Below are positions 1-6,689 of a stretch of 6,787 nucleotides of DNA, in pieces. The position numbers and the translations under genes were made by a program. Below the pieces are notes generated by a model. That model saw nothing but the letters and a program-made list of their open reading frames with translations, was not told the DNA's origin and did no database searches. The stretch lies in contig JAJYOS010000360.1 of NCBI GenBank assembly GCA_021796055.1, positions 1-6,787 on the forward strand, in the 5' to 3' direction. Every line of letters begins with the position of its first letter. Positions within the stretch are counted from its first letter, which is position 1. This stretch comes from Bacteroidota bacterium. Its GTDB lineage: Bacteria > Bacteroidota > Kryptoniia > Kryptoniales > JAKASW01.

Positions 1-67
1 GCGACGCAGTCCCCCCGACGCCGGGAAAACCCACGACAAATGCGAGAAGTATTGCTAATGCACTCAA
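1..67 (-). CDS. N-terminus of an exported protein, runs off left edge
   Basis: Seen: a reading frame opens at a TTG (65-67) that overlaps the TGA stop of the upstream permease (64-66) in a TTGA arrangement, and stays open to the window edge for 22 codons. The peptide starts MSALAILLAFVVGF and continues PGVGGTAS, a hydrophobic stretch like a signal peptide core followed by small residues. A CAGGAG ribosome binding site lies at 75-80 with a 7-nt spacer, well placed for this TTG. The other two minus-strand frames are less convincing, and one meets a TAG at once. Inferred: the next operon gene, translationally coupled to the permease and encoding an exported or periplasmic protein. In a sugar-uptake operon a second glycosidase or a binding protein would be natural, but nothing beyond the leader is visible, so no function is assigned. 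Confidence 0.6.
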   Translation of the reverse strand, partial: MSALAILLAFVVGFPGVGGTAS

Positions 68-885
68 CCTTTTACTCCTGACGAAATAAAGCTCTGAATG
101 AAATAACGCTGGAAAAACATGTAAAGGAGCAGAATCGGTACTGCAAGCATCGTGGAAGCCGCCAGCTCGGCGCCTAGATGCGACTCCGCCTCTCCACCGA
201 GTACGAATACAGTAATCAGCTGAGGAAGCGTCATTAAATTCTGGTTGCGAATCACTATCAAAGGCCACAAGACGTCGTTCCAGGATGTCAGGAAAGTTAT
301 GATCGCAACGGTCATCACAGCCGGTTTTGAAAGCGGCATCACGACCTTGAAAATCAATTTCAGCTCGCTGCATCCGTCCATACGTGCCGCTTCGATCAGA
401 GAATCGGGTATGGAAACGAAAAACTGCCTGAACATTATTATTGAAAGCGCCGTCATCATGTTGGGAAGAATCAGGCCGAGGAGATTGTCGGTCAATCCGA
501 ACTTGACGACCATAGTGTATAACGGTATCAGCGTCAGCTGGAATGGAAGCGTCATCGTAAACAGAAGGAATACCGTAAGGTATCTGGATCCTTTCCACTT
601 TATCTTGGCGAGCGAATATCCGACAATCCCGCCGAACACCACGACGCTTCCGGTCACGGCCATCGCGACGATCAGGCTGTTAAAGAATGCCCTCACTATG
701 GGTATCCTGCTGAAGACGAGCGCGTAGTTTCCCAGCGTGAAGTGCGAAGACAACAGGCTCAACTTCATGACATCGAAGTCCGGTTTGAACGAGCCGGACA
801 GCATCCACAGAAACGGGTAAAGGAACCCGGCGGCAAAGACGGCCAGGAAAAAGTAAGTTACCAGCGAAGAAAGGTTCCTCTTCAT
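64..885 (-). CDS. Carbohydrate ABC transporter permease, MalG-like (CUT1)
   Basis: Inner-membrane permease of a CUT1-type sugar importer, 273 residues, a normal length for MalG/UgpE-type subunits. Seen: a short cytoplasmic N-terminus, then a first membrane segment at about 10-29, further hydrophobic segments at about 68-92, 103-127, 133-152, 190-210 and 240-262. The EAA loop that contacts the ATPase is clear: EAARMDG at 165-171 followed by the downstream MPLSKP at 183-188. The start is ATG at 883-885, with GGAG at 891-894 five bases upstream. It overlaps the TGA of the MalF-like gene by 4 nt (ATGA), so the two subunits are translationally coupled. It forms the heterodimeric channel with that neighbour and receives substrate from the binding lipoprotein. 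The transported sugar cannot be read from the sequence. No ATPase gene is seen beside it, so a shared MsmK/MalK-type ATPase elsewhere is likely. Confidence 0.95.
   Translation of the reverse strand: MKRNLSSLVTYFFLAVFAAGFLYPFLWMLSGSFKPDFDVMKLSLLSSHFTLGNYALVFSRIPIVRAFFNSLIVAMAVTGSVVVFGGIVGYSLAKIKWKGSRYLTVFLLFTMTLPFQLTLIPLYTMVVKFGLTDNLLGLILPNMMTALSIIMFRQFFVSIPDSLIEAARMDGCSELKLIFKVVMPLSKPAVMTVAIITFLTSWNDVLWPLIVIRNQNLMTLPQLITVFVLGGEAESHLGAELAASTMLAVPILLLYMFFQRYFIQSFISSGVKG
75..80 (-). promoter_or_regulatory. Ribosome binding site deciding a TTG start
   Basis: The minus strand reads CAGGAG here, seven bases before the TTG at 65-67. It lies inside the last codons of the MalG-like permease. It is the main evidence that the short frame at the left edge is a real gene start. 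Confidence 0.6.
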
Positions 886-1739
886 TCGGTCTCCAGGAAT
901 TTTCGCTGCACCAGGACGGCAACGAGTATTATAATTGCGAAGACGAACCCAAGCGCTGAGGCGTAGCCGAGATGTCCGAATGAAAACGCCTGGTTATAGA
1001 TGTAGAGGACCGACGACAGCGTCGCGTTCAGGGGGCCGCCGCCTGTCATGACGAACGGCTCGACGAACAGCGAGAAGCCGTTTATTGTGGAAAGAATCAC
1101 GACGAGCGTCATCGTCGGAGCAAGGAGCGGAACGGTAATCCTGAAGAACTTACGCACGGCCGATGCCCCGTCGATTGTCGCGGCTTCGTAGTACTCTTCC
1201 GGCACACTCTGCAGGCCCGCGAGGAACATCACAGTGTACAATCCGACGTTCTTCCACGTCGCCATGATGGCAATCGACGGCATCGCAAGCGAAGTGCTGA
1301 CGAGCCACGGCAGCGGAGGCAAACCAACCTGTGTGAGCATATTGTTCAGGATCCCGTTATCGAACGAATAGAGCTGCAGCCAGACGATCGTAACCACGAC
1401 ACCGGAAACGACCACTGGCATGAAATACACGGCCCTGAAAAAGCTCCTCAGGACTTTTATGGAATTCAACGTGACCGCAAAGATCAGTGCGAAGAATATC
1501 TGGAGCGGAATCTGAATGACGAGGAACTGCAGCGTGTTCAGCAGCGACTGGTAGAAAAGAGAATCGCTTACCAGCCTGTCGAGATTCTTCATCCCGATCC
1601 ACACCGGCGCCGACATACCGTCCCACCTGTGAAAAATCAGATATATCGAGAAGAGGAGCGGGAACACGACGAACGTCAGTGCGTAGATGATATACGGCGC
1701 CGACAGAGTCAGCCCTACTTTTCCTGGACGTTTCATCAC
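882..1739 (-). CDS. Carbohydrate ABC transporter permease, MalF/UgpA-like (CUT1)
   Basis: Inner-membrane permease of the same CUT1 importer, 285 residues. Seen: a first membrane segment at about 12-34, the periplasmic stretch WIGMKNLDRLV typical of UgpA/LacF-type subunits at 47-57, a core of hydrophobic segments at about 68-90, 103-122, 153-175, 205-225 and 258-277, and the EAA loop EAATIDG at 185-191 followed by ITVPLLAP at 201-208. It lacks the long extra periplasmic domain of E. coli MalF, so it is closer to UgpA-type members. Two starts are possible: GTG at 1737-1739, overlapping the binding-protein stop by two bases, or ATG at 1734-1736, sharing one base with that stop (TGATG). The ATG is the more ordinary choice and shortens the protein by one residue. 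A weak GGGATA at 1741-1746 may serve as ribosome binding site, and coupling to the upstream gene is likely. Confidence 0.95.
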   Translation of the reverse strand: MMKRPGKVGLTLSAPYIIYALTFVVFPLLFSIYLIFHRWDGMSAPVWIGMKNLDRLVSDSLFYQSLLNTLQFLVIQIPLQIFFALIFAVTLNSIKVLRSFFRAVYFMPVVVSGVVVTIVWLQLYSFDNGILNNMLTQVGLPPLPWLVSTSLAMPSIAIMATWKNVGLYTVMFLAGLQSVPEEYYEAATIDGASAVRKFFRITVPLLAPTMTLVVILSTINGFSLFVEPFVMTGGGPLNATLSSVLYIYNQAFSFGHLGYASALGFVFAIIILVAVLVQRKFLETE

Positions 1740-3103
1740 TTATCCCAATCGAGCAAGACTTTGACGTTTCGGACGAGGTCTTCTGTAGCCTTTTGAGGCG
1801 AGGAGACGTCGTAGACGGAGCATTTCTCGAATTCCTGCGAAATAGCGTCGAAGATTTCTTTCTGGTCCGGGGTCTGGTCAACTTCGTGTGCGTAAGGTGC
1901 CTCTTCGGCAAACGTCTTCATGTCTGGATGCCTATCGAAAAATTCGGCGAACTTCTTCGACTTCAGCAGGTCCTTCCTCACGGGCAGTTGGCTTGCTATC
2001 TTCAAGAGGTCGAGGTCCGAACTCTCGCTGAGAAGGTATTTCAAGAATTCCCACGACGCCTTCGGATGTTTGGTCGTGCTGAAGATGCACATGCACTTGT
2101 GATCGCCGTAGGTATCCACCGGTCCGACATGATTGTCCGGAACGGGGATCGGTACTATTCCGAAGTCGAGTTTGCCGCCGTAGTTGCTCTCGATGTACGA
2201 AATCGTCCATGGACCGACGAACTCCGTTGCCACAACGCCCTCCAGAAAAGGGTCATATGAGAAAACTGTCCGGGGAAAATAATCGTTCCTGAAGCACTGC
2301 TGGAAGAAGCTGAACACTTCTCTTACGGCCTGGGTATCGGCGACGACTTCGCCGTTCCGTGTGAATGGTTTCCCGTAAGACGCAGCCTTGTACAGCGCGA
2401 AGAAGTCGAAGAAACGCTGCCACCAAACCGGCCTGATGTCCCTGTACCCCATCCAGTGATCGATAACACCGTTGCCCTTCGAAGAGTAGGTTAGCTTCTT
2501 CGCGTCAGCCAGAAATTCTGAGTAGGTCAACGGAGGCTTGGCAATGCCGGCTTTCTTGAAGAGCTTCTTGTTGTAGATCATCATCAAAGGATTGGCCTTC
2601 CAGGGAATCTGGTAGTAGTTGCCGTCCGCTGACTTAAACTGCTTCATGTAGCTCATGCCCACCCTTGTGGAGACGAGAGAGTCGAAATCAGGGAACGAGC
2701 TGAGCCTCACTATCGCGCCGGCCCGGGCGTATTCAGGCACGCTGCCGGGCCAGATGTTGGAACAGACGTCGGGCGTAGTCTTCGCTGCGATGGCCGCCAT
2801 CAGGACTTCTTCTGTTGAGCGATTGACCGGAAGCGGCTGCATCTTGACGAATATGTTCGGGTGCAGTTTGTTCCATTTTTTGACCAGGACAGTCGCCAGC
2901 TCTATCTCCTGCGGATTCGGCGCCGGCCAATAAATCAGGTTGATCCTGCCGCTCCTGGTGTCCTCCTCCCTTTGCCCGCCTCCGCACCCGGCTTCCAGGA
3001 CAATTAACGGAAGAAATAAAATCAGGAATGCCAGCCGGATCAAACGACCCTTTCCAAAACCGGCACATATTGCCCTATTCGTTATCACTCGCAACTCTTT
3101 CAA
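1736..3103 (-). CDS. Extracellular solute-binding lipoprotein, family 1 (sugar)
   Basis: Substrate-capture protein of the CUT1 importer, 455 residues. Seen: a hydrophobic leader at about 21-36 ending in VLEAGCGGG, where Cys40 is the likely lipidated residue; then the mature fold beginning INLIYWPAPNPQE at 54-66. Family hallmarks include the KWNKLHPNI stretch (76-84), the hinge-side PWKANPLMMIYNKKLFKKAG (167-186), an aromatic-rich cleft at about 218-238 (two Trp, several Phe), and GPWTISY at 297-303. The start used is TTG at 3101-3103, 8 nt after the glycosidase stop, but it has no clear ribosome binding site. A shorter form starting at the TTG at 3041-3043, preceded by GGAAAGG, would give a compact 20-residue leader (MIRLAFLILFLP...), which is equally or more plausible. 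Odd points: Glu at position -3 of the lipobox, and a CMC motif at 337-339. The bound sugar is unknown. Confidence 0.93.
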   Translation of the reverse strand: MKELRVITNRAICAGFGKGRLIRLAFLILFLPLIVLEAGCGGGQREEDTRSGRINLIYWPAPNPQEIELATVLVKKWNKLHPNIFVKMQPLPVNRSTEEVLMAAIAAKTTPDVCSNIWPGSVPEYARAGAIVRLSSFPDFDSLVSTRVGMSYMKQFKSADGNYYQIPWKANPLMMIYNKKLFKKAGIAKPPLTYSEFLADAKKLTYSSKGNGVIDHWMGYRDIRPVWWQRFFDFFALYKAASYGKPFTRNGEVVADTQAVREVFSFFQQCFRNDYFPRTVFSYDPFLEGVVATEFVGPWTISYIESNYGGKLDFGIVPIPVPDNHVGPVDTYGDHKCMCIFSTTKHPKASWEFLKYLLSESSDLDLLKIASQLPVRKDLLKSKKFAEFFDRHPDMKTFAEEAPYAHEVDQTPDQKEIFDAISQEFEKCSVYDVSSPQKATEDLVRNVKVLLDWDK

Positions 3104-3111
3104 AGACTCAG

Positions 3112-5595
3112 TTAGAATATAAAATGTGCTTTCTCAAGCTGTCTTGCAAAGGGGAAACTCACTTTGATCGAATAGACCCCACCTTTGTCCGTCGAGACTG
3201 CCTGTGAAGTCATATCTTTACTACCGACAATCACTTTTCGCATCGGCTTCGGCGAGATAACAGCCAAGCCTGCATACTGACCGACCAGTCCTTTGGCGTT
3301 TACTTCAAGCGTATGGGTATTGCCCGAATAGCTGACGGCGTTAATAACACATGATGCTGATGCCAGATACGGACTGTCGGGCGTACCGAGTTCGGCACGG
3401 ATGTCCTTCCCTTTTCCATCGATTACCGCAGAGTGCAAATTTGCACCGTCGGCGGAAATTTCCCTGAAATATCCGCCCGTGCCTGTCCAGGTCACCCGGT
3501 GCATTCGGCCGGCGGAAGTCAGATCGTATGCTGTATTCTGGAAACCGTTCGGCAAGTGAGGCGTGAGATAGATATTCCACTCGTTCTCCCTTACCCCCGC
3601 AAGATGGTACAGCGAGTTCAGGTACCAACCGCCCGCCCAGAGGAAGTTGGGCTTGTCGATCTTCCCGTAAAGCGGAGAAGACGGATCGGAAAAGCGATAT
3701 TCGAAGAATGACGGCTGTCCGTTCGGACTGTCCTCAATACCGCCGATGCTGAGGTATTTTGACAAAGCCTCTCTCGCCTGGTTGACGTGATCGTTCTGGA
3801 TCAACGCCAGAATGTACCAGGCCGTGGTCTGCGGCCACACCGCCCCGTTCATATAAACATACGGACCGCCCGCTTCGCCGTCCTGGAATTTGTACAGGGA
3901 TGCAAGCTTGTCGAAGTCGTCGGGCATCGCGTTCCTTATGCCAAGGTGAGTATCCAGGAGTTCCTTTCTGGCGGTTGCAAGAAGTGAATCCGATCTTTCC
4001 CTGTCGAGCACATTGAAATCTACGGCGACGAGGGAACCGGCGTAATAATGATAGTCCACGGTGGTCGTATCGAGAGTGTTGAGAAGATAACCTGCCTTGG
4101 AATTCCACAGCTTCTTGACAAGATCCTTCTGCAGCAAGTCCGATGTCCGGAGACATTTCGCAGCGAACCCGTTGTCTCTATTTAATGTCAGCGCGACGTA
4201 GCCGTATTCCCTTAAGGCCCGCACCATCAGCGCGGTGAGGTACGAGCGTGCGCCATAATTGTTGCCGATGTCCCACCAGTCCGGTCTCGTCGAATACGCC
4301 AGCCCTCCGGGCCCAAGATTGGAAAGAGTCATCTCTACGCTCTTCTTCAATATCGGATATAACAAGTCGAGCGTCTCGATGTCATTGCTGTGCTTCAAAT
4401 AAGTACCGCACACGATCATGAACCATAGGTGGTTCCAGTTATCCGCCGCCGCGAATTCGGTCTTGAAACCGTTGTCGCGCCAGTAGAATGCGTGGGGCAG
4501 AATGGAATCGCGCCGCGTAAGTGACCGGATGAACAGGAGATCATGCCTCACCCTCGCAAGATCGTAATTGACCGCGCCGAGATCCGTGAGGAGTACATCG
4601 TGCGTGAAGAAGAAGTTATACTCGGCCGGGCAGGGCATCGGAACTATCGAGCCGTCGATATAATGCCTGTCCGTGGCGAGCATAGCTTTCGACCACATCG
4701 CTGTGTGTTCAAGATTTTTGTCAGGAACCTCGATCAGAGCGTCGCGGTATGCATAATTGACAATCCGCGCATCGTTCTTTTTCACGCTTTCTTTCCAGCG
4801 GGCGAGTGCCTTCGCCACCATGCTCTTTGTCTCGCCTATTCTGCATGATCCGACGAGCTGCACGATGGTGAAACTTCCTGATGGCTTAACCGTCTCAGCA
4901 TATTCGAATCTCGCGGCAGGATCGAGTTCCGTTCTTCCAGACGTTTCCTCTTTCCCATTCACCGGCACGGCGCCGCCTGCATTCGCAACTATCACGGATG
5001 CCGAATCGGTGTCCAGATACCTGAAGTCTGCTACGTATACCCTGCCGCCGCGCATGTACTCAACACGTGCCGTGTCCTTCCATGCGTAAGTCTGGCAGGT
5101 GCGCAGAATTGTAGAGAGCACCGTTCTCACATGAAACGTCTTCGCCGACCCGGATAAATTCCTGAACTTCATCTCGACCACCATGAACGGAAGGTCGTCG
5201 CAGAAGCGGTAAGAGATGTCAACCTTGTACCCGGGAAGGTTATCGGTGAAGTCAGCAGCGTAAGGCGTCCACCGATAGTCGCACGGCTTCACGCCGATTG
5301 TATCAACCCTGTCGCCGATGTTCACGAACACCTTAAATGGTTCGGATTCGCCCCTTTTCCAGTAGTCGGTACTCAGATCTATACTGTTGGCAACCGGATA
5401 GTAGAGACTTATTCTGGAAGGAAGCGGCCGGCTGCGGTGAAACTCCGCGCCGACATAATTGCCTCCGACTTCCACCTGGCCGTACCTGCGATCGAACGAC
5501 ACTGCCAGCTTCCCGATGCTGCCCGTCTGTGCCAGACAAGTCCCGGAAAGAAAAACAAAGGCCAGGAAAAACGAGGTAACGTGATTTTGTTTCAA
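3112..5595 (-). CDS. Exported (alpha/alpha)6-barrel glycoside hydrolase
   Basis: Predicted glycosidase of 827 residues. Seen: signal peptide at 1-23 (hydrophobic FFLAFVFLSGTCLAQ, cleavage probably after CLA); a beta-rich N-terminal domain at about 27-260; a helical repeat region at about 290-670; a beta domain from about 674 to the end. In the helical part, candidate acidic catalytic residues lie in THDVLLTD (331-338), RPDWWD (437-442) and DGEAGGPY (572-579), the last followed by YMNGAVWPQT. This sandwich-plus-six-hairpin plan is shared by GH94, GH63 and the amylo-alpha-1,6-glucosidase (GH133-like) group; I cannot choose among them and the substrate is unknown. The start is TTG at 5593-5595, because a TGA closes the frame five codons upstream and the next Met is far inside; GGAGA at 5600-5604 is four bases away. 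It ends EKAHFIF with no T9SS tail, so a periplasmic or outer-membrane site is inferred. The binding-protein gene starts 8 nt downstream, implying that the enzyme prepares the imported sugar. Confidence 0.85.
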   Translation of the reverse strand: MKQNHVTSFFLAFVFLSGTCLAQTGSIGKLAVSFDRRYGQVEVGGNYVGAEFHRSRPLPSRISLYYPVANSIDLSTDYWKRGESEPFKVFVNIGDRVDTIGVKPCDYRWTPYAADFTDNLPGYKVDISYRFCDDLPFMVVEMKFRNLSGSAKTFHVRTVLSTILRTCQTYAWKDTARVEYMRGGRVYVADFRYLDTDSASVIVANAGGAVPVNGKEETSGRTELDPAARFEYAETVKPSGSFTIVQLVGSCRIGETKSMVAKALARWKESVKKNDARIVNYAYRDALIEVPDKNLEHTAMWSKAMLATDRHYIDGSIVPMPCPAEYNFFFTHDVLLTDLGAVNYDLARVRHDLLFIRSLTRRDSILPHAFYWRDNGFKTEFAAADNWNHLWFMIVCGTYLKHSNDIETLDLLYPILKKSVEMTLSNLGPGGLAYSTRPDWWDIGNNYGARSYLTALMVRALREYGYVALTLNRDNGFAAKCLRTSDLLQKDLVKKLWNSKAGYLLNTLDTTTVDYHYYAGSLVAVDFNVLDRERSDSLLATARKELLDTHLGIRNAMPDDFDKLASLYKFQDGEAGGPYVYMNGAVWPQTTAWYILALIQNDHVNQAREALSKYLSIGGIEDSPNGQPSFFEYRFSDPSSPLYGKIDKPNFLWAGGWYLNSLYHLAGVRENEWNIYLTPHLPNGFQNTAYDLTSAGRMHRVTWTGTGGYFREISADGANLHSAVIDGKGKDIRAELGTPDSPYLASASCVINAVSYSGNTHTLEVNAKGLVGQYAGLAVISPKPMRKVIVGSKDMTSQAVSTDKGGVYSIKVSFPFARQLEKAHFIF

Positions 5596-5636
5596 GTCTT
5601 CTCCATTTCACAAAGCAAGATGATCATCACTAATTC
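5596..5636 (-). other. 41-nt intergenic gap with a 10-bp palindrome
   Basis: This is the longest non-coding stretch in the window, between the PorV-like gene and the glycosidase. It contains GATGATCATC (5619-5628), a perfect 10-bp palindrome that could be part of an operator, but it is too short to be a convincing terminator and has no T-run after it. No strong promoter match was seen. The gap is small enough that read-through from the PorV-like gene is possible. Confidence 0.35.
5600..5604 (-). promoter_or_regulatory. Ribosome binding site for the glycosidase TTG start
   Basis: The minus strand reads GGAGA four bases before the TTG at 5593-5595. A TGA five codons upstream in the same frame excludes a longer protein, so this site supports the TTG start. 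Confidence 0.5.
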
Positions 5637-6674
5637 CTAGAATCCAACCGCAAGCGAAAACGTGTTCGTTGCACTGAGCCTTCCGTAGTTGTTGTAGGCA
5701 TAGTCGAAAGCGACGGAGAGATTGCTGTATGGTATCTCGTAATGCAGACCGACTCCTGCCGAGAGTCCCCCTTCACTGTCCTTCAGGAACAGGTTTCGAT
5801 AGCCGGCCCGGAAATAGATGAACTTCTTGAAACTGTACTCTCCTCCGACATTGATGCTTTCATAGTTATCACTGGGATGGAGTGCGTCCATGTCGATAGT
5901 CAGCGTGTTGTCTTCGGTTTTTATGATGTCTGTCGCCAGACCGAACTGGAAGTTCAACGGCAGCGGCCAGCTGTTGGTTTCGATGTCTTCAGGAATGTTC
6001 TGGTTCGTACCGAGTTTTGTCGGGTCTATCGGATGGAATTGCCTCAGATCGGGGCCGGCCATTTGCATGTTGGTACCGAAATTATATATCGTCGCTCCGA
6101 TCCGCAGGCCGTTCAGAAAATTTGTCGTCAGAAGAGTGCCGATGTCGATGGCAAATGCGCTCGCCTGCTCGTTCCAGATGCTTTCCTGGATGTACTTCGC
6201 GTTGACTCCGATTGAGAATTTGTCGGTAAGCTGGCGGGCATACGCGACTCCGAGCGCGATGTCGTTCACGCTGAAATAAAGACCGTTGCCGTTCGGAAAA
6301 TCGATGTTCGTCACCTCCATTTGTCCGGAATTGAATGAAGTGACCGATGCACCGATGGTGCCTAACTCTCCCAACGGAAAGACTGCACCGCCGTAATCGA
6401 ACGTCGTACCGGCCAACCAGTTCGTGTGTTGTATGAATGCCTGGTTGCTCTGCACTCTCGCAATTCCCGCGGGGTTCCAGTAGAGTGCGCTTGCATCTTC
6501 AGCGGTGGCAACGAATGCATCGCCCATAGCAAGCGCTCTGGCGCCGACCGGTATCTCGAGGAATGCGCCGGCGGTCGTCCCCACCTTTGAAACGTTCGAC
6601 ACGAAGAGCTGCGAGTACGCGCTTCCTGCGACAAGAATCTGTAATGCGAACACGAGGAGCAAACTCTTTTTCAT
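5637..6674 (-). CDS. PorV/PorQ-family outer-membrane beta-barrel protein
   Basis: Outer-membrane protein of 345 residues. Seen: signal peptide at 1-21 (MKKSLLLVFALQILVAGSAYS, cleaved near AYS/Q), then the family's N-terminal signature at about 34-73, with IPVGARALAMGDAFVA (41-56) and YWNPAGIA (65-72). Alternating beta-strand patterns fill the rest, and the protein ends in Phe (LAVGF), as is usual for outer-membrane barrels. Known: PorV is the FadL-like barrel that binds sorting tails of T9SS cargo and passes them to the attachment complex; many Ignavibacteriota and Bacteroidota genomes carry several paralogues of uncertain role. Inferred: this copy could handle the T9SS-tailed product encoded just upstream, or be a general outer-membrane pore-like protein. 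The start is ATG at 6672-6674, with GAGGAGA at 6683-6689 eight bases away. It follows the upstream stop by 13 nt, so it is in the same transcript. Confidence 0.88.
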   Translation of the reverse strand: MKKSLLLVFALQILVAGSAYSQLFVSNVSKVGTTAGAFLEIPVGARALAMGDAFVATAEDASALYWNPAGIARVQSNQAFIQHTNWLAGTTFDYGGAVFPLGELGTIGASVTSFNSGQMEVTNIDFPNGNGLYFSVNDIALGVAYARQLTDKFSIGVNAKYIQESIWNEQASAFAIDIGTLLTTNFLNGLRIGATIYNFGTNMQMAGPDLRQFHPIDPTKLGTNQNIPEDIETNSWPLPLNFQFGLATDIIKTEDNTLTIDMDALHPSDNYESINVGGEYSFKKFIYFRAGYRNLFLKDSEGGLSAGVGLHYEIPYSNLSVAFDYAYNNYGRLSATNTFSLAVGF

Positions 6675-6682
6675 TTTGTCAT

Positions 6683-6689
6683 TCTCCTC
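6683..6689 (-). promoter_or_regulatory. Ribosome binding site of the PorV-like gene
   Basis: The minus strand reads GAGGAGA, eight bases before the ATG at 6672-6674. It overlaps the TGA stop (6688-6690) of the upstream gene, which suggests coupled translation. A nearer ATG at 6680-6682 opens only a three-codon frame and is not a credible start. Confidence 0.7.

Noticed and set aside
245..727. Plus-strand open frame of 160 codons
   Set aside because: It is antisense to the MalG-like permease, which has clear membrane segments and an EAA loop; the plus-strand peptide shows no recognisable domain or ribosome binding site.
1793..2260. Plus-strand open frame of 155 codons
   Set aside because: It mirrors the codon pattern of the solute-binding protein on the opposite strand and resembles no protein family.
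5605..5620. TTGCTTTG on the minus strand as a Bacteroidota-type -7 promoter element (TAnnTTTG)
   Set aside because: It differs from the consensus at the second base and no TTG element lies at the usual 19-21 bp upstream; the nearest is about 26 bp away. It would also leave almost no leader before the start codon.
5742..6215. Plus-strand open frame of 157 codons, with a second overlapping one at 5890-6279
   Set aside because: Both are antisense to the PorV-like gene, whose signature and C-terminal Phe are convincing; two overlapping plus-strand frames suggest a composition effect.
6671..6682. Three-codon frame ATGACAAAATGA overlapping the PorV-like start
   Set aside because: It is too short to call a leader peptide and its spacing to GAGGAGA is too tight; a chance ATG is the simpler view.
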